From: Parelaphostrongylus tenuis
Lineage: Eukaryota > Nematoda > Chromadorea > Rhabditida > Metastrongylidae
NCBI GenBank assembly: GCA_019055375.1
Contig: JAHQIW010004446.1
Coordinates: 207,389 to 271,388 of the forward strand
Direction: 5' to 3'
DNA: 64,000 nt
Below the pieces are notes generated by a model, which did no database searches, had not been told where the DNA came from, and saw only the letters and a program-made list of their open reading frames with translations. Every line of letters starts with the position of its first letter. The first letter of the stretch is position 1. Position numbers and translations under genes: made by a program. Positions 23,001 to 31,151 of the stretch are shown piece after piece.

Positions 23001-26000
23001 CGCAGAGACCTGGCAGCGTATGGACATGCGAAGGTTTGTAGAGAAGAAAATACTATGAGGTTCGTTCATATTGCGCGTAGGGAGCGGCTGTTTAAAAAAA
23101 AACCAGCACGTCAGCTCCCTTTTTTGAATCCTATCAGGAAGAGTCTAGCAATGCTTAGAGATATTCTGCAAAACATATTAGACCGGTCACTGATTTGATG
23201 TGTTGATATGTCTTGGGCTCACTACGCCTCCATTTCACCGGGCTCAGCAAACTGGTACCAGAATTGTCTGGAAGGGCAGCAGCGCTGATTTGACACAATG
23301 CTGATAGGTTGTGTAAGGAGTTCGCACCACTTTGGTTTTTTAATATGATTTTTGCAATAAAATTGCACAATTTTGGTATAGTTCAACTAAGCATGTTCTT
23401 GGAAACGTTTTGGTATAGAAATTGCATATACTTGTTTCAAGAAAGAGCTTTGGGAAGAAATTTGATTGCTACTCATGCACGAATGGGCATAGGGGAAAGT
23501 GCTAGTGAAGCGGCTGCCAAGAATAATAGAGCTTGGGTCGATAATACGGCTGTAGAAAAAACGGCTAGGAAGTGATTCGCAAAGTTCAAATTTTGAAAGG
23601 ACAATCTGGAGCATCAGTCGCGCTTCGGCCGTCCACAGAAAGTTGATCGTCAGACTGTCCCTGAGACGGTCGAAAAGAGTTCCTCAATGGCGTGCCGAAT
23701 GCTAATCGAAGAGTCTGATTGTTGCGTCAAGATTATCGTCAACATTTTGCATGAACTGGGGAAGGTTCAAAAGAAGTCATAGTGGGAACCACATGATTGG
23801 ACCAAACCCCAGGAGCCATCCTCTCTGCAACTGTATTATCGTCCCAATCTCCATTGATCTTGCGTGACAGCAAGCGAAACTGTTCGCACTACGGCTCCAT
23901 CTTTTAACAGGTACTAGCAATTTCTTCACCAAAATGTTTGCAAGAAAGTGCGCAATTGAATGATATTTGAATTCATGCAATTTTGTTGCAAAAATCATAT
24001 CAAAAAACCAAAAGGATGCGAACTTTTTCGCAACCTAATAGGTCAGCGAAAGTTATTACACATCAGATATGCATTCAGTGACTTCCAATAAGAGTTGGTG
24101 AAGTCGAATGCATTAAACATTTACATCAAACTCTCTGGCTCATATCTTTGTTTTCATTATTAAATATGTCTGATGAGTGAAATACCAGCCACATACTATA
24201 GCCTGTGCAAGCCTGAATGCTCATTAAATCTCATTTTTCTAAGCGCACAACGTTTTACAAATGGAGTGTATAGTTTTGAAATCAATGTGAATACTCGAGC
24301 TCCGATGCATGGCTGTGAAAATAGACCAATAATAATAGTACACAAACTTCTCAATGCTGATAAATTAATTGAAATGAAGAAAAAGTGGAATGAATGAAAT
24401 AAAAACGGAACGGTGGGCTTTCACCATGTTTTCCGTGCCATGATTTCTTTGCGATTTCAATACAAATAAGAGTTCTGGCTTTTTTCGCGTTAAATTTGCC
24501 AATATTTCAAGCTCTAATGATTTTAGTTGGTGCTCTTCCGCCTGAGTCATTCGATCGCAGCCCTCCTCGTATATGAGGATTTCAATGAATCATCGTCGGC
24601 TGTTCAGAAAGCAATCGCGATTCATCAAACATTAATGTGCTAAACGATGACAGCAAAACAGCTAGTGCTCACGACATACTCAACGTGATTGAGAAACTCG
24701 ATCTGCATGAAATTCAGAGACATACAACGACTTTGCTGTTTTTTTTTTTTTGGAATGCGGTTTTTCAAATCATCGCAAAAAGGCCAAAAAACGCTTAATG
24801 AGCTGACTTGCAACTTGCCATTTCAGTGATAAAGCCGAAGAATCGGACAAATGAAGTCGAATTGAGGTAAAGACATTGACCTCATTTTTAGCAACAACTT
24901 TGCCAGTAAATTATCATTTCAAGCTAGAACGGTGGATGCATAATTGATCTAATCGTACATGGGTACGTACTGAACTAACACGGCGCTTGTGACTATAAGT
25001 CATTTGAGAACTGTTCAAAAGCAATCCAGTGAATTGCATCAAATTGGTATATATATATATATTATATATATATATATATAGATATATATATATATATATA
25101 TATATATATTGATGCACCTTTTCAGGGATCGATCAACGCCGTACTACTACCCTTTAACCCTTCATTCTTTGAATTTTTTCCGTAATGAGAAATTCAAATT
25201 TTTCATGCTCGTTTGTTTAGAACTGAATTCTTTGTTGACTAGTGTGCTTCCGGGAGACTTGGCGCCATGTGATACGACAACTAATAGTATACGAAGTGAC
25301 CCTAGATATCATACTATTGTTAATCAAATCAAGAAGCTTCCTATCAAATATTTCTAGCAACATGATTTTCTGGTTAGTTTGAGTCGTTCTTCCGACAAGT
25401 GCTCAATATTCTTCAAGAATGCATCATATCCGGTGTACTCAAAGAAAATTAGGTTTAAGTCAACTATTAGGGTTGAATGCAGCTGTTCAAATTATTGGAC
25501 GGATATTTATCCGAAAATCTGTAATGCTTGAAAATTTCAGCTGTGTTGAACCTTTCTGACGCTTAGCAAAATTGTGCATAGTCGACAATGGTCAACATCT
25601 CAAATTTTTGTCGACATACAAATCAACAAAACCAAATAGATTAGGGCGAAAGCATGTTGTTAGGGCGAAACGTCTCCTTTTGTTGAGAAAGCTCATCGAA
25701 GAGCCATGCCTTTTTTGAGCAATCAACAACTGCTCTGCTGAAATTTATCACGGCTTGTTCAAAAAAGATGAATCTGGCTCCCATCACCAGCCAAAACAAA
25801 TGACGGAGTTTTGAAAAAAGCTCCAGAACTTCAAGACATAACTCTAATAAATTACTATGAATAAATTCCGGAAAGTCAAAAATGCATCAGGAGGGTGAGT
25901 TATGATCACGTGCCATCTCATGTCAACCTTAGACGGTTTTTTGAATCTAAATTAAGCACATTTCTTGGTTATGTAAGACTCTGCGCGGTTTACCTACTAA

Positions 26001-29000
26001 TATAAAATTGTTAGGCTTATAAAGAGCGAAGAAGTGGGTGTTTGAAAGAAGTGTCACTCATGCAATGAAAACTTAGGTATTGAGTTTTTTTTAATGGGAT
26101 TAAGAAAGTGTTTTGATGATCGGCGTCTTAATCTAGCCTTAATGTGGTCTTTACAAACTCTGAAGTAGGAGAGACCGCTAAAATTCAGCTGTTGTCGTTT
26201 TGAATAAATCTGGTCAAGAACCTCGCGACTGCTCATCAAATTTTCATCAACTTGTCTAACTTTATCAAGTTCAAGAAGGATGCAAAATTTGAGATACGGG
26301 AACAATTTCTGTAAAAAAAAGTAGAGGAAGGAAGAGGAAGTGGATAGTGATGCGTTTATTAGGAAGTAAAAGATACACAAGTCGTGAGTTCGATTTCTTC
26401 TCCTAGGATTCTATTGTAAGCAATCAACCTGGAACACCTGAGCTTGGTTTACTCCAAGTCTGTAACATGAGCGGTCTTAACGAACATTCTTCGACATTCG
26501 TGAAGAAAACGAAATTCTCATGTAACGACCGAAACAACACGCGAAATGTTCGAAGGCTTTTGTGGATGATGAGCGTGAGAAGAGAAATGGAATCCAAGAA
26601 GTTCTTGATTTCGTGTAGCAATTTATGGTGATAGTTCGCATAAAAAAGGAGAATAAAAACAATGGAAAATGGCATACCTTTCTATGCTCGCCATGATGAG
26701 GCAGAATACAGAGGCGAATTTAAAAATCTGTGAGAAGAGGTACAGAACCGGCATGTAATTCAGCCACATCATAAAAAGTAGGTATTTGTCAAAATATTCG
26801 GCATTGATAGGAACACTCTGAAAAGTACTGAAATGAGATCCATCCGTGAATTTCAAGCTATTAGAGATCTAAGTCCTATTATAATTTTAACTATTCTTTT
26901 GATTTAATACGGCTTTAGTTTTACTCATATTCAAGTTTGAACTCTTTGACGTCATCCATCTTCTTATTTGTGTACTTCTCATCATTCATCTTCCTCTTAG
27001 TTGCTGCACAAAACCTTGCAGATGCAATTGCAATACTTTTTTTCTTTGCAGTTGTACTTTCAGAACAGCTTCCCATATTTTCAAAATATTCTGGAATCTA
27101 CTAATCTGTCCTTGAGGATGGCCTATCCATTTTTACGACTGAAATAAAACTAGCCCCATGTCTCCAAACAGATATTTACCGAGTTCTATATACTTTACAT
27201 TTCATTTTATAATTTAAACTCAAAGAACAAACCAGAAGCAAAATGAAAGTCACATCGAAAAGTGTGTCGAAAAGTGCAACGAAACCGAGGAAGAAGAAAG
27301 GTGAATGCCTGAAATTCATTACTTGGAGGAAACAGTACTTAAGAACATTTTTATTACGACAATTTGTTAATATGCGATTTTATCGCTAAACTATTTAACT
27401 CAATAATGTCGAAAATGTTCTACTAAGCTATCTTAGATGAGTTTAAATCAGCGACAATGAATATGTTATCCCGATTTTAACGGAAAGGTGCTCAAGGCAA
27501 AGTCCCCTAGGTAATCCTCATCCATAAAAGCTTTAATCATGCAAGCGGCAATAATTTCCTGCCAGAATGAAGCGATAAAACACACTTGAATGAGGCAGAA
27601 ATCCCTGTAGAAAATCTCTTAAGCCCTGCTCTTTCACCAGTTTTACGTGCGTGTTTCTTCCACTCAATGTTGATCAAAACGTATTCTATACGAGTTCAGG
27701 CAATTGTCTGAACTTCCTAAGCCCAATTTTGCGGAATAATAGGGAGAATAGGTTTTATCGGATTAAACTAAAGCAATCTTATGACAGTTCATGAACTCTT
27801 ATTCAACAAGATTTACGGACTTAAGCTCAGTTGTGAGGCTCCCCATTAGCTCTCTAAAGAGAGCTCTAAATCTTAACTTTATCTCATATTGTCTTCATTT
27901 CTGACACGCACAACAATCGCAGATGATGTAAGAGAACAATAGAACAACTGATATTTTATGAAACAATTCAGCATCACAGACAAGAGCTGCTTTTATAAGC
28001 GGCTTTTCGTCAAATGACCATAAGTTCTCGTGATCACCAAGTTATTGAAGCAGTTCATATTTTGATAGATTTATATGAGATACTTTGCACTACTGCACTA
28101 ACTGACTGCAAATTCTTACACTGCATACGTCCAAATTCAAGTTTTTTAATACTCGAAATATCCAAAAAACTGAAAGTAGAATTTGCAAGTTTCAAATTTT
28201 CAGACACAAAAGCGTTAGCTGCGAAAAAACAATGTACTGAGAATCCGTTTTTGCATCTGCTTTTTTGCTCGAATTATAAGTCTTGAAAGAAAGAGAAAAG
28301 CGGAGAAGAAGACGTATCTCTCAGGGTCCACATGATTGGAAAATCGTTATGGCGGCAAAACGAGCCTCATCGTGTAGGTGAATGATCTCAAATTCAGCTA
28401 AATTTATTGCAATTAGCAAAGTCCGCTATGAGACGAAATATGTTGATTTGAGGCGAGAGAAGCCAGTATTTTTAATCTCTTCGCATAGGAGAGATTGTCG
28501 CGTAAAAGCACATAAAACAGATGAATGGTCTGTTTTGTGCAAATACTTTGAGACGAAGGCAGATTGTTGCTGTCTAAATGTGTGTCATAGTTTTTGATTC
28601 TAGTATTTTATTGAAAAACGATCAGTGTGATGTTATAGTTGATTGATTCGACTCTGCATGTAATCTCATGTGTTCAGGATGAATGACGATGTTGATGGCG
28701 GCCGACACACGGTTGATTACTCTTCCACCGGCAAATCTTTGTTTTCGATTTTCTCAGCGCATTTTCTAGTCGTAAGAAGTATTGCAAATAATTAACAATT
28801 CTGCTGATGTGCGGAAAGAAACTCGGCAAAAAGAAGGTAATTTGTCTCCATACAAAAGGTCGACGAAAGTACACTTTGTCAGATAGGTTCCCATAGAGTG
28901 ACACGAACGAGTCTGCAGGAAATTTTAGTCGAAAGCTTACACTGTGAGTGGAGTGAGGTTGCAGAGAGTGTCAGTCTATGGATCCAGAAATGCCATGCTC

Positions 29001-30442
29001 TTCCAATTGGAGTTCATCCTGCTCGGCGCGTTAATACTGCCACAACCGAGACAATGAATAGCGCCATGCATAGCTGTTTTATGAACCCTATCAGCATTAG
29101 AAATCGTCTCATAGAGCCTTACGGGAATATAAAGGCAAAAATAAGAGCGATGATGGAATATGATGTATTTGTGTCTAGGACAGAGTTTCTATAACACTTA
29201 TTGGAGAATATATGTGCCTTGAATAAGCAGATATAAGGGTGTTCATGCAAAAAAAAGTCTACAATTGCCTACGTGTCGGAAGATTTTCTCTTATTCAGAG
29301 CTTGTAGATGGTTCTAACTGGTATTTATGACAAAATTATATAGATATGCATTATAAAACAAAATTCTTTTTTATTTAACTGCTTTTGATGGTGTTATAGT
29401 GCTTACAAATATATTCAACGATGTTGAGTGAAGTGCAAAATTTCGACCTCAGACGGGACCCGAAGCCGCATTTCACCCTCTCCAGGGCACGTCCTCAACC
29501 AGTTGCACTACCAACGCCTGTTTTGCCACCTCTCTTTCCACGCTACAACGCGTCAATCCGTCGGATTATAAACGGATTGATGTGTTGGAGAAAGAAATAG
29601 TGGTGGAAAAACAGGCGTTCTTAGTGCAACTGGTTGAACACATGCCCTGGAAAGGGTAAATTGCGGCTTCGGGTCCCGTCTGAGGTCAAAATTTTGCACT
29701 TCACTCAACGTCACTAGATATATTATGGAGAAACTTCATCGTGTAGATTGCATATCTTTATCCGTTCAGAGCACTAGAAAAATTGAAAATCATGGAAACC
29801 TTAGCAATTGTGAAAAATAATTCCTCAATATTCAATAATTGTGGCTCTTTATGTAGAATTTTCAGACTATGTGAACGATTTAGAAGCATTCTGTGTCCGA
29901 CTACCCTTTTCTTGATGATATAATATTTTTTCCAGCGTTAGAATGCTTATATTGCATTGCTATCACTCGTCAAAAAGACGGCTTTCTTCCAACTTTTTTG
30001 TGTGTAAGTCGAACTGCTGCATATATTTACAGCTCATTGTTACCCAAAATGTGAACTTTTGACTTCTTCCTAAATTTCCATTTCTCTGGTATTCAAAAAT
30101 GGGAAGTAAAGAGCTTAAGAAACAAGTAACAATCGAATAGTTTGAAATATGAACAAAATATTAAGGTATTTAGAAAGTTGATAGTTCCCTATGAGTTGAA
30201 GAAGATAATACACTATAAGTGGATGAAGATCGGTTATGTACAATGTGAAGAAAATATGCAAACACTGCACTGAGAATGAAAGGCTCTCACCTGTAATTGG
30301 CTCTAGTGAGAAAAAGGACGGTAAGGAGACCATTAGCAAAGAGCCCGAACACTGCCAGGCCACAACCGAATACACCCAGTAGAAAGTACCGCTCAACGAC
30401 CAGACGGTCTTCTGACGTCGTCTCGCACATCAACTCAGCCAT
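4925..30442 (-). CDS. Class A seven-transmembrane receptor (orphan neuropeptide-receptor-like GPCR), 8 exons
   Basis: The joined exons are 30442-30291, 27308-27233, 26817-26678, 19398-19290, 11716-11537, 11420-11255, 5416-5253 and 5074-4925. They give 378 residues plus stop with no internal stop, and every junction keeps phase. Seven hydrophobic segments fall near residues 19-45, 53-78, 93-118, 141-157, 187-212, 248-270 and 285-303. The end of helix 3 reads IERY (E122-R123-Y124), matching the E/DRY motif of rhodopsin-like receptors. The third intracellular loop carries basic residues (KIRRRNLR). Helix 7 lacks an NPxxY and has GNAIRCP instead. A cysteine in extracellular loop 2 (C169) is present but no obvious partner cysteine tops helix 3. 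A plasma-membrane receptor coupling to G proteins is expected for this fold; ligand and tissue are unknown. It resembles nematode orphan receptors with a TGF-E/K-RTR segment before helix 4. The last intron and exon are the least certain part; a database search would name the ortholog. Confidence 0.88.
5253..5416 (-). CDS. GPCR exon 7 (extracellular loop 3, TM7, start of C-tail)
   Basis: The acceptor CATTTTTCAG is followed by two bases that complete the split codon (D275). The exon then reads FLHVQHPDLYLLAADFASVL, TVFGNAIRCPAHFLSSSEIR and QQFLLLFCEETQEK. The helix-7/helix-8 boundary is clear. The proposed donor AAG/GTCCAT is weak. If it is not used, the frame runs on from VHHLFSF to a stop near 5187. 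Confidence 0.82.
6720..6899 (+). mobile_element. RTE-type LINE, C-terminus of the reverse transcriptase ORF (fragment)
   Basis: The frame ends with TTRWSAFSTKTQEEIYDAQR, RIPRVKRTHWAALARNREKW and KCYWCPLKSLDYQRDDR before a stop. The RW..F / THWA.LARDR.KWK..W.PL pattern is the characteristic C-terminus of RTE-clade retrotransposon polyproteins. The polymerase domain is not present upstream, so this is a 5'-truncated copy inside intron 6. Confidence 0.7.
8333..8375 (-). ncRNA. Type I hammerhead ribozyme, core intact
   Basis: On the minus strand: helix I GCCCGG, core CTGATGA (8369-8363), helix II GTCT/GGAC closing a GTAA loop, GAAA (8350-8347), then CACGTGTC with cleavage expected after the C at 8339, and helix I partner TCGGGC. 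Every invariant core base is present. Helix III is only the palindrome ACACGTGT with no loop, as in Penelope-type hammerheads, which cleave best as dimers. Confidence 0.78.
8677..8719 (+). ncRNA. Hammerhead ribozyme relic, core mutated
   Basis: Mirror copy of the minus-strand ribozyme in the other arm. CTGATGA (8683-8689), helix I (GCCCGG/TCGGGC) and ACACGTGTC are kept, but the GGACGAAAC segment has become GGAAGGAAC, which destroys the GAAA core and the helix II closure. Confidence 0.7.
8811..8990 (-). repeat. Third, degraded copy of the foldback 1 arm with a hammerhead variant
   Basis: It repeats the arm order (TTATTAAGAACACGC, TTGAGCCACCATGTCATGTG, GGGCTCTTGTACA). Its hammerhead (minus strand, 8915-8957) has CTGAGGA, GAAA and a GTA cleavage triplet, but the helix II pairing is weakened. 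Confidence 0.6.
8995..9362 (+). mobile_element. Short deleted mariner (family 3)
   Basis: Segments such as CACAATTTTGGTATCGTTCC, TTTGCCTATACTTGCTTTAAG and, on the right, CCAAAACGTTTGCAAAAAAATG align in order with the mariner at 23307-24035. The catalytic region is missing. Confidence 0.6.
10249..10283 (+). ncRNA. Class II hammerhead-like motif
   Basis: GGCT, CTGACGA (10253-10259), an imperfect helix II and GAAAC-GTT-A. It has the invariant CUGANGA and GAAA; helix I pairing after the cleavage site is imperfect. Confidence 0.45.
11255..11420 (-). CDS. GPCR exon 6 (intracellular loop 3 and TM6)
   Basis: The exon follows a short 116-nt intron. It begins QLRSLITELTMGHDVMKIRR, a basic loop, then helix 6 (NTLIVIISAYLISNLLNVYL) and EYINA. 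The donor is GCAG/GTTATT at phase 1. Confidence 0.9.
11537..11716 (-). CDS. GPCR exon 5 (extracellular loop 2 and TM5)
   Basis: Exactly 60 codons lie between CATTCAG and the consensus donor CAG/GTGAGT. The exon reads KVSMIERNECSGYRRF for loop 2, with the only loop cysteine, then helix 5 around LGVFNTAAIFVPFFTLIFLN and ends MLRNQNVQ at the start of intracellular loop 3. Confidence 0.9.
12870..13320 (-). mobile_element. Decayed mariner transposase (family 4), minus strand
   Basis: The minus strand reads TLQNRLATFWGNWAASYL and later PEKGIKSFSNK, matching the region between the second and third catalytic acids and the GKRF block of mariner. The right part shares GAACATTCTCCAACATACCAC with the relic at 2240-2990. 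Confidence 0.5.
14540..14605 (+). pseudogene. tRNA-Gly(GCC)-like relic
   Basis: CATTGGTGGCCCAGTGGTAG then AATGCTCGCCTGCCGCG is the D-arm and anticodon-arm half of a tRNA-Gly with a GCC anticodon. The T arm is corrupted (CCGGGTGCTTGG instead of a GGTTCGA form), so it is a pseudogene or a SINE head. Confidence 0.6.
15695..15737 (-). ncRNA. Hammerhead ribozyme relic
   Basis: The minus strand reads GTGCTAATAATGAGGC, TGAAAGG, CCGAAACACGTC then TGCAGCAC. Helix II (GGC/GCC), GAAA and the helix III palindrome start are kept. The CTGATGA core is altered to ATAATGA. Confidence 0.6.
16250..16292 (+). ncRNA. Hammerhead ribozyme relic
   Basis: Helix I pairs perfectly (GTGCTA with TAGCAC), GAAA and ACACGTGTA with a GTA triplet are intact, but CTGATGA is changed to CGAATGA and helix II pairs poorly. 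Probably inactive. Confidence 0.6.
16618..16819. repeat. Foldback with a class II hammerhead motif
   Basis: Arms of about 63 bp (16618-16681 and 16755-16819) are inverted: ACACGAGGTGTTACA on the left, TGTAACACCTCGTGT on the right. At the inner edge of the left arm, minus strand 16711-16676, lies GGCT-CTGAAGA-AGGTGAATGCC-AAAA-CGTC-AGCT, a hammerhead with a GTC triplet and only the first base of GAAA mutated. The left flank (16575-16600) shares GACTGTCTATTAACCTCGGC with 44.14 kb. Confidence 0.55.
16935..17725 (+). mobile_element. Decayed mariner transposase (family 4), plus strand
   Basis: FFTSFITGDDSWVYYENNTY at 17150-17210 carries the first catalytic aspartate; QDNTWSYIAKSTRHSVAKLG near 17430-17490 corresponds to HDNARPH and what follows; then LLRVLKQHLREK. 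Frameshifts and stops break it into at least three frames. Confidence 0.7.
18027..18420. mobile_element. Partial copies of the 30.7-kb inverted-repeat transposon
   Basis: GTTTCACACAAGTGTATTACTCGC, AACCATTCGGTAGCG, TTTTCTGAAAAGACCGCTTC follow the order of the left end of the element at 30709-31151. A second scrap (18027-18120) has ATTATGTTTGAGAC and AATCATTCAACCGC. Confidence 0.5.
19290..19398 (-). CDS. GPCR exon 4 (intracellular loop 2 and TM4)
   Basis: The acceptor ATTGCAG is followed by G that completes the ERY arginine, then YCMTKHWTFTGFERRTRW and helix 4 (LALFLVLGMAIVIKNITA). The donor is GCG/GTATTG at phase 0. The loop-2 sequence HWTFTGFERRTR joins perfectly to the helix 3 exon, which is the main proof that exons 3 and 4 belong together across a 7.3-kb intron. 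Confidence 0.88.
20885..21000 (-). repeat. SINE A copy, minus strand
   Basis: AGAGTGGTGAGCAAAACTTTGACC, GATGAACCCGCGTT, GGGGCGCGTGCACTACTGCAC and ACCGAGACCTC follow the SINE A order. Confidence 0.6.
21199..21225. repeat. (TA)n microsatellite
   Basis: Uninterrupted TA dinucleotides within intron 3. Confidence 0.95.
21800..22165 (-). repeat. SINE C, one partial and one longer copy
   Basis: ATCTCTAACCACTGCGCTACA (near 21840) is a 3' scrap. At 22020-22165, TTAATTTACC, GGATCAAACCTGCGACC and CTCAAACCGCTGCGCTACAC follow the order of the SINE C copies at 48 kb. On the minus strand this is a tRNA-like head. Confidence 0.5.
22366..22430 (+). repeat. 3' fragment of a hammerhead element
   Basis: GCCTGTATAGCACTAGA and CAGGTTATATCCTTA match the sequence just after the hammerhead cleavage site at 33803. 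The catalytic core itself is absent here. Confidence 0.5.
23307..24035 (+). mobile_element. Internally deleted mariner (family 3) flanked by TA
   Basis: Long terminal repeats of roughly 70 bp or more face each other (GTTCGCACC...TTTGGTTTTTTAATATGA left, its inverted match right), next to TA dinucleotides. Inside, RFGRPQKVDRQTVPETVEKS and MACRMLIEESDCCVKIIVNI form the N-terminal helix-turn-helix part of a mariner transposase; the catalytic half is deleted. Confidence 0.8.
25047..25110. repeat. Interrupted (TA)n microsatellite
   Basis: TA tract with small breaks, bounded by TGCATCAA on the left and TTGATGCA on the right. Confidence 0.95.
26678..26817 (-). CDS. GPCR exon 3 (extracellular loop 1, TM3, E-R of the ERY motif)
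   Basis: The acceptor TACTTTTCAG precedes SVPINAEYFDKYLLFMMWLN, then a hydrophobic helix ending FCLIMASIE. The donor AAAG/GTATGC splits the arginine of the ERY motif, which completes in the next exon 7.3 kb away. There are 46 whole codons plus two bases. Confidence 0.88.
26818..27232 (-). other. GPCR intron 2 (415 nt)
   Basis: Ordinary AT-rich intron with a GTTTGTT donor and a TTTTCAG acceptor. No repeat was recognised. Confidence 0.75.
27233..27308 (-). CDS. GPCR exon 2 (intracellular loop 1 and TM2)
   Basis: The 76-nt exon lies between TTTCAG and GTTTGTTC. Its first base completes the arginine codon begun in exon 1. It reads HSPFFFLGFVALFDTLFD then VTFILLL, a second helix with the polar/aspartate pattern of this receptor group. 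It is too short to show as a long open frame and was found by matching phase and helix pattern. Confidence 0.85.
27309..30290 (-). other. GPCR intron 1 (about 3.0 kb)
   Basis: The intron carries a SINE foldback at 29420-29710. A plus-strand open stretch of 98 codons (28901-29194, no ATG) reads SLHCEWSEVAESVSLWIQKC and later SIRNRLIEPYGNIKAKIR; it may be a transposase scrap but I do not recognise it. Nothing else was identified. Confidence 0.7.
29420..29710. repeat. SINE A head-to-head foldback
   Basis: Two SINE A copies in opposite orientation with about 145-bp arms (29420-29562 and 29572-29710) and a spacer of about 10 bp. Both carry GACGGGACCCGAAGCCGC, CCAGTTGCACTA and AACGCCTGTTTT. A transcript through it would form a long hairpin. 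Confidence 0.8.
30291..30442 (-). CDS. GPCR exon 1 (N-terminus and TM1)
   Basis: The exon starts at the first ATG of the open frame, MAELMCETTSEDR, then enters helix 1 (RYFLLGVFGCGLAVFGLFAN). No signal peptide is seen, as usual for class A receptors with short N-termini. It ends in ACAG before GTGAGAG, a strong donor, at phase 2. The methionine at residue 5 is an alternative start. Confidence 0.88.
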
Positions 30443-30447
30443 CGTCT
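30443..30447 (-). other. Possible spliced-leader acceptor just before the GPCR start
   Basis: On the minus strand the sequence GAATTTAG ends three bases before the start ATG. An AG at this spacing fits nematode trans-splicing, but the pyrimidine tract is short and no transcript data are available. Confidence 0.25.
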
Positions 30448-30708
30448 AAATTCGCACCTCGGTATCACGGAAAGCACAAGGTATGTTCCAATAGGTAATA
30501 TATCGCATAAATGATATTGAAAAAAGGATGTCAAACCGGGTTCCTTTCGGTTACAAGAGGGCAAATAAATATCCGACCTGACTCGCTTGACAGGACGTTT
30601 TTATGAGCATGTCAGTATCCATCTCAGGCATGAATCTCCTACTAAAGCCCACATTAGCCGATTTTCAAAAAGATCCTTTTAGAACGTTATAAGATCCGAA
30701 ATAAAATT

Positions 30709-31151
30709 ATGTTTCACACGCGCATATTTCTCGCAAGACAAAGCCCTTTCCTTGCACTAGTAGTGATCATTCGATAGCGTAATGTTTGCTGATTTCAACA
30801 CTGTGCTTATATTCCGAAAAAACCGCTTCTTTGCAATGTAAGAGGAAAAGTAAGATTGATATACACGCTCGAGCAAGGTGGTCTTTGGCCAATATACAGG
30901 CCATTGTGGGGAAGCGGCAATGGGAGTTGTGCAATAATCAATCGATTTTCAATCGGCTTTATGTTAGTGCAATCTTTCTTATTTATTTGGGAAATATTTC
31001 TCCGCTTTAGAAAAAAAAAATTAAAACGTATGACTCCGTTACAAAAACACTTTGTAACTTTATTCTGTCATAGATACGACGCTATCGAACGATTATTGAT
31101 GGTTCAAGGAAAATGCTCTGTCCGGCGAGAAATATGCGCGTGTGAAACACA
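30709..31151. mobile_element. Short DNA transposon with about 72-bp terminal inverted repeats
   Basis: The left end (30709-30782) and right end (31077-31151) are inverted copies: TTTCACACGCGCATATTTCTCGC, then a CCTTGAAC/CCTTGCAC block, then CGATAGCGT. It sits about 270 bp upstream of the receptor start codon. No intact transposase is seen, so it is a MITE-like element of unassigned superfamily. Confidence 0.75.

Larger units (their letters stand above)
19399..26677 (-). other. GPCR intron 3 (about 7.3 kb)
   Basis: It contains a SINE A copy (20885-21000), a TA microsatellite (21199-21225), SINE C copies (21800-21870, 22020-22165), a hammerhead-element 3' fragment (22366-22430), a deleted mariner (23307-24035), a TA tract (25047-25110) and a short motif shared with 16.58 and 44.14 kb (19655-19685). 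The remaining 19.7-20.8, 22.4-23.3, 24.0-25.0 and 25.1-26.6 kb show nothing I recognise. Confidence 0.7.

Noticed and set aside
26054..26380. 108-codon minus-strand frame with a strong acceptor (TTTTTTTTACAG) that first looked like the next GPCR exon after helix 3
   Set aside because: The phase does not fit exon 3, and the true continuation of ERY (HWTFTGFERRTRW) was found at 19398-19290 in correct phase.
26424..26675. Frame continuing straight from exon 3 of the receptor
   Set aside because: The consensus donor GTATGC ends exon 3 within the ERY arginine, and the continuation lacks a helix 4 pattern.
28382..28597. Possible FLYWCH or MULE-type zinc-finger segment (RRDCRVKAHK)
   Set aside because: The required spacing of aromatic, cysteine and histidine residues is not met.
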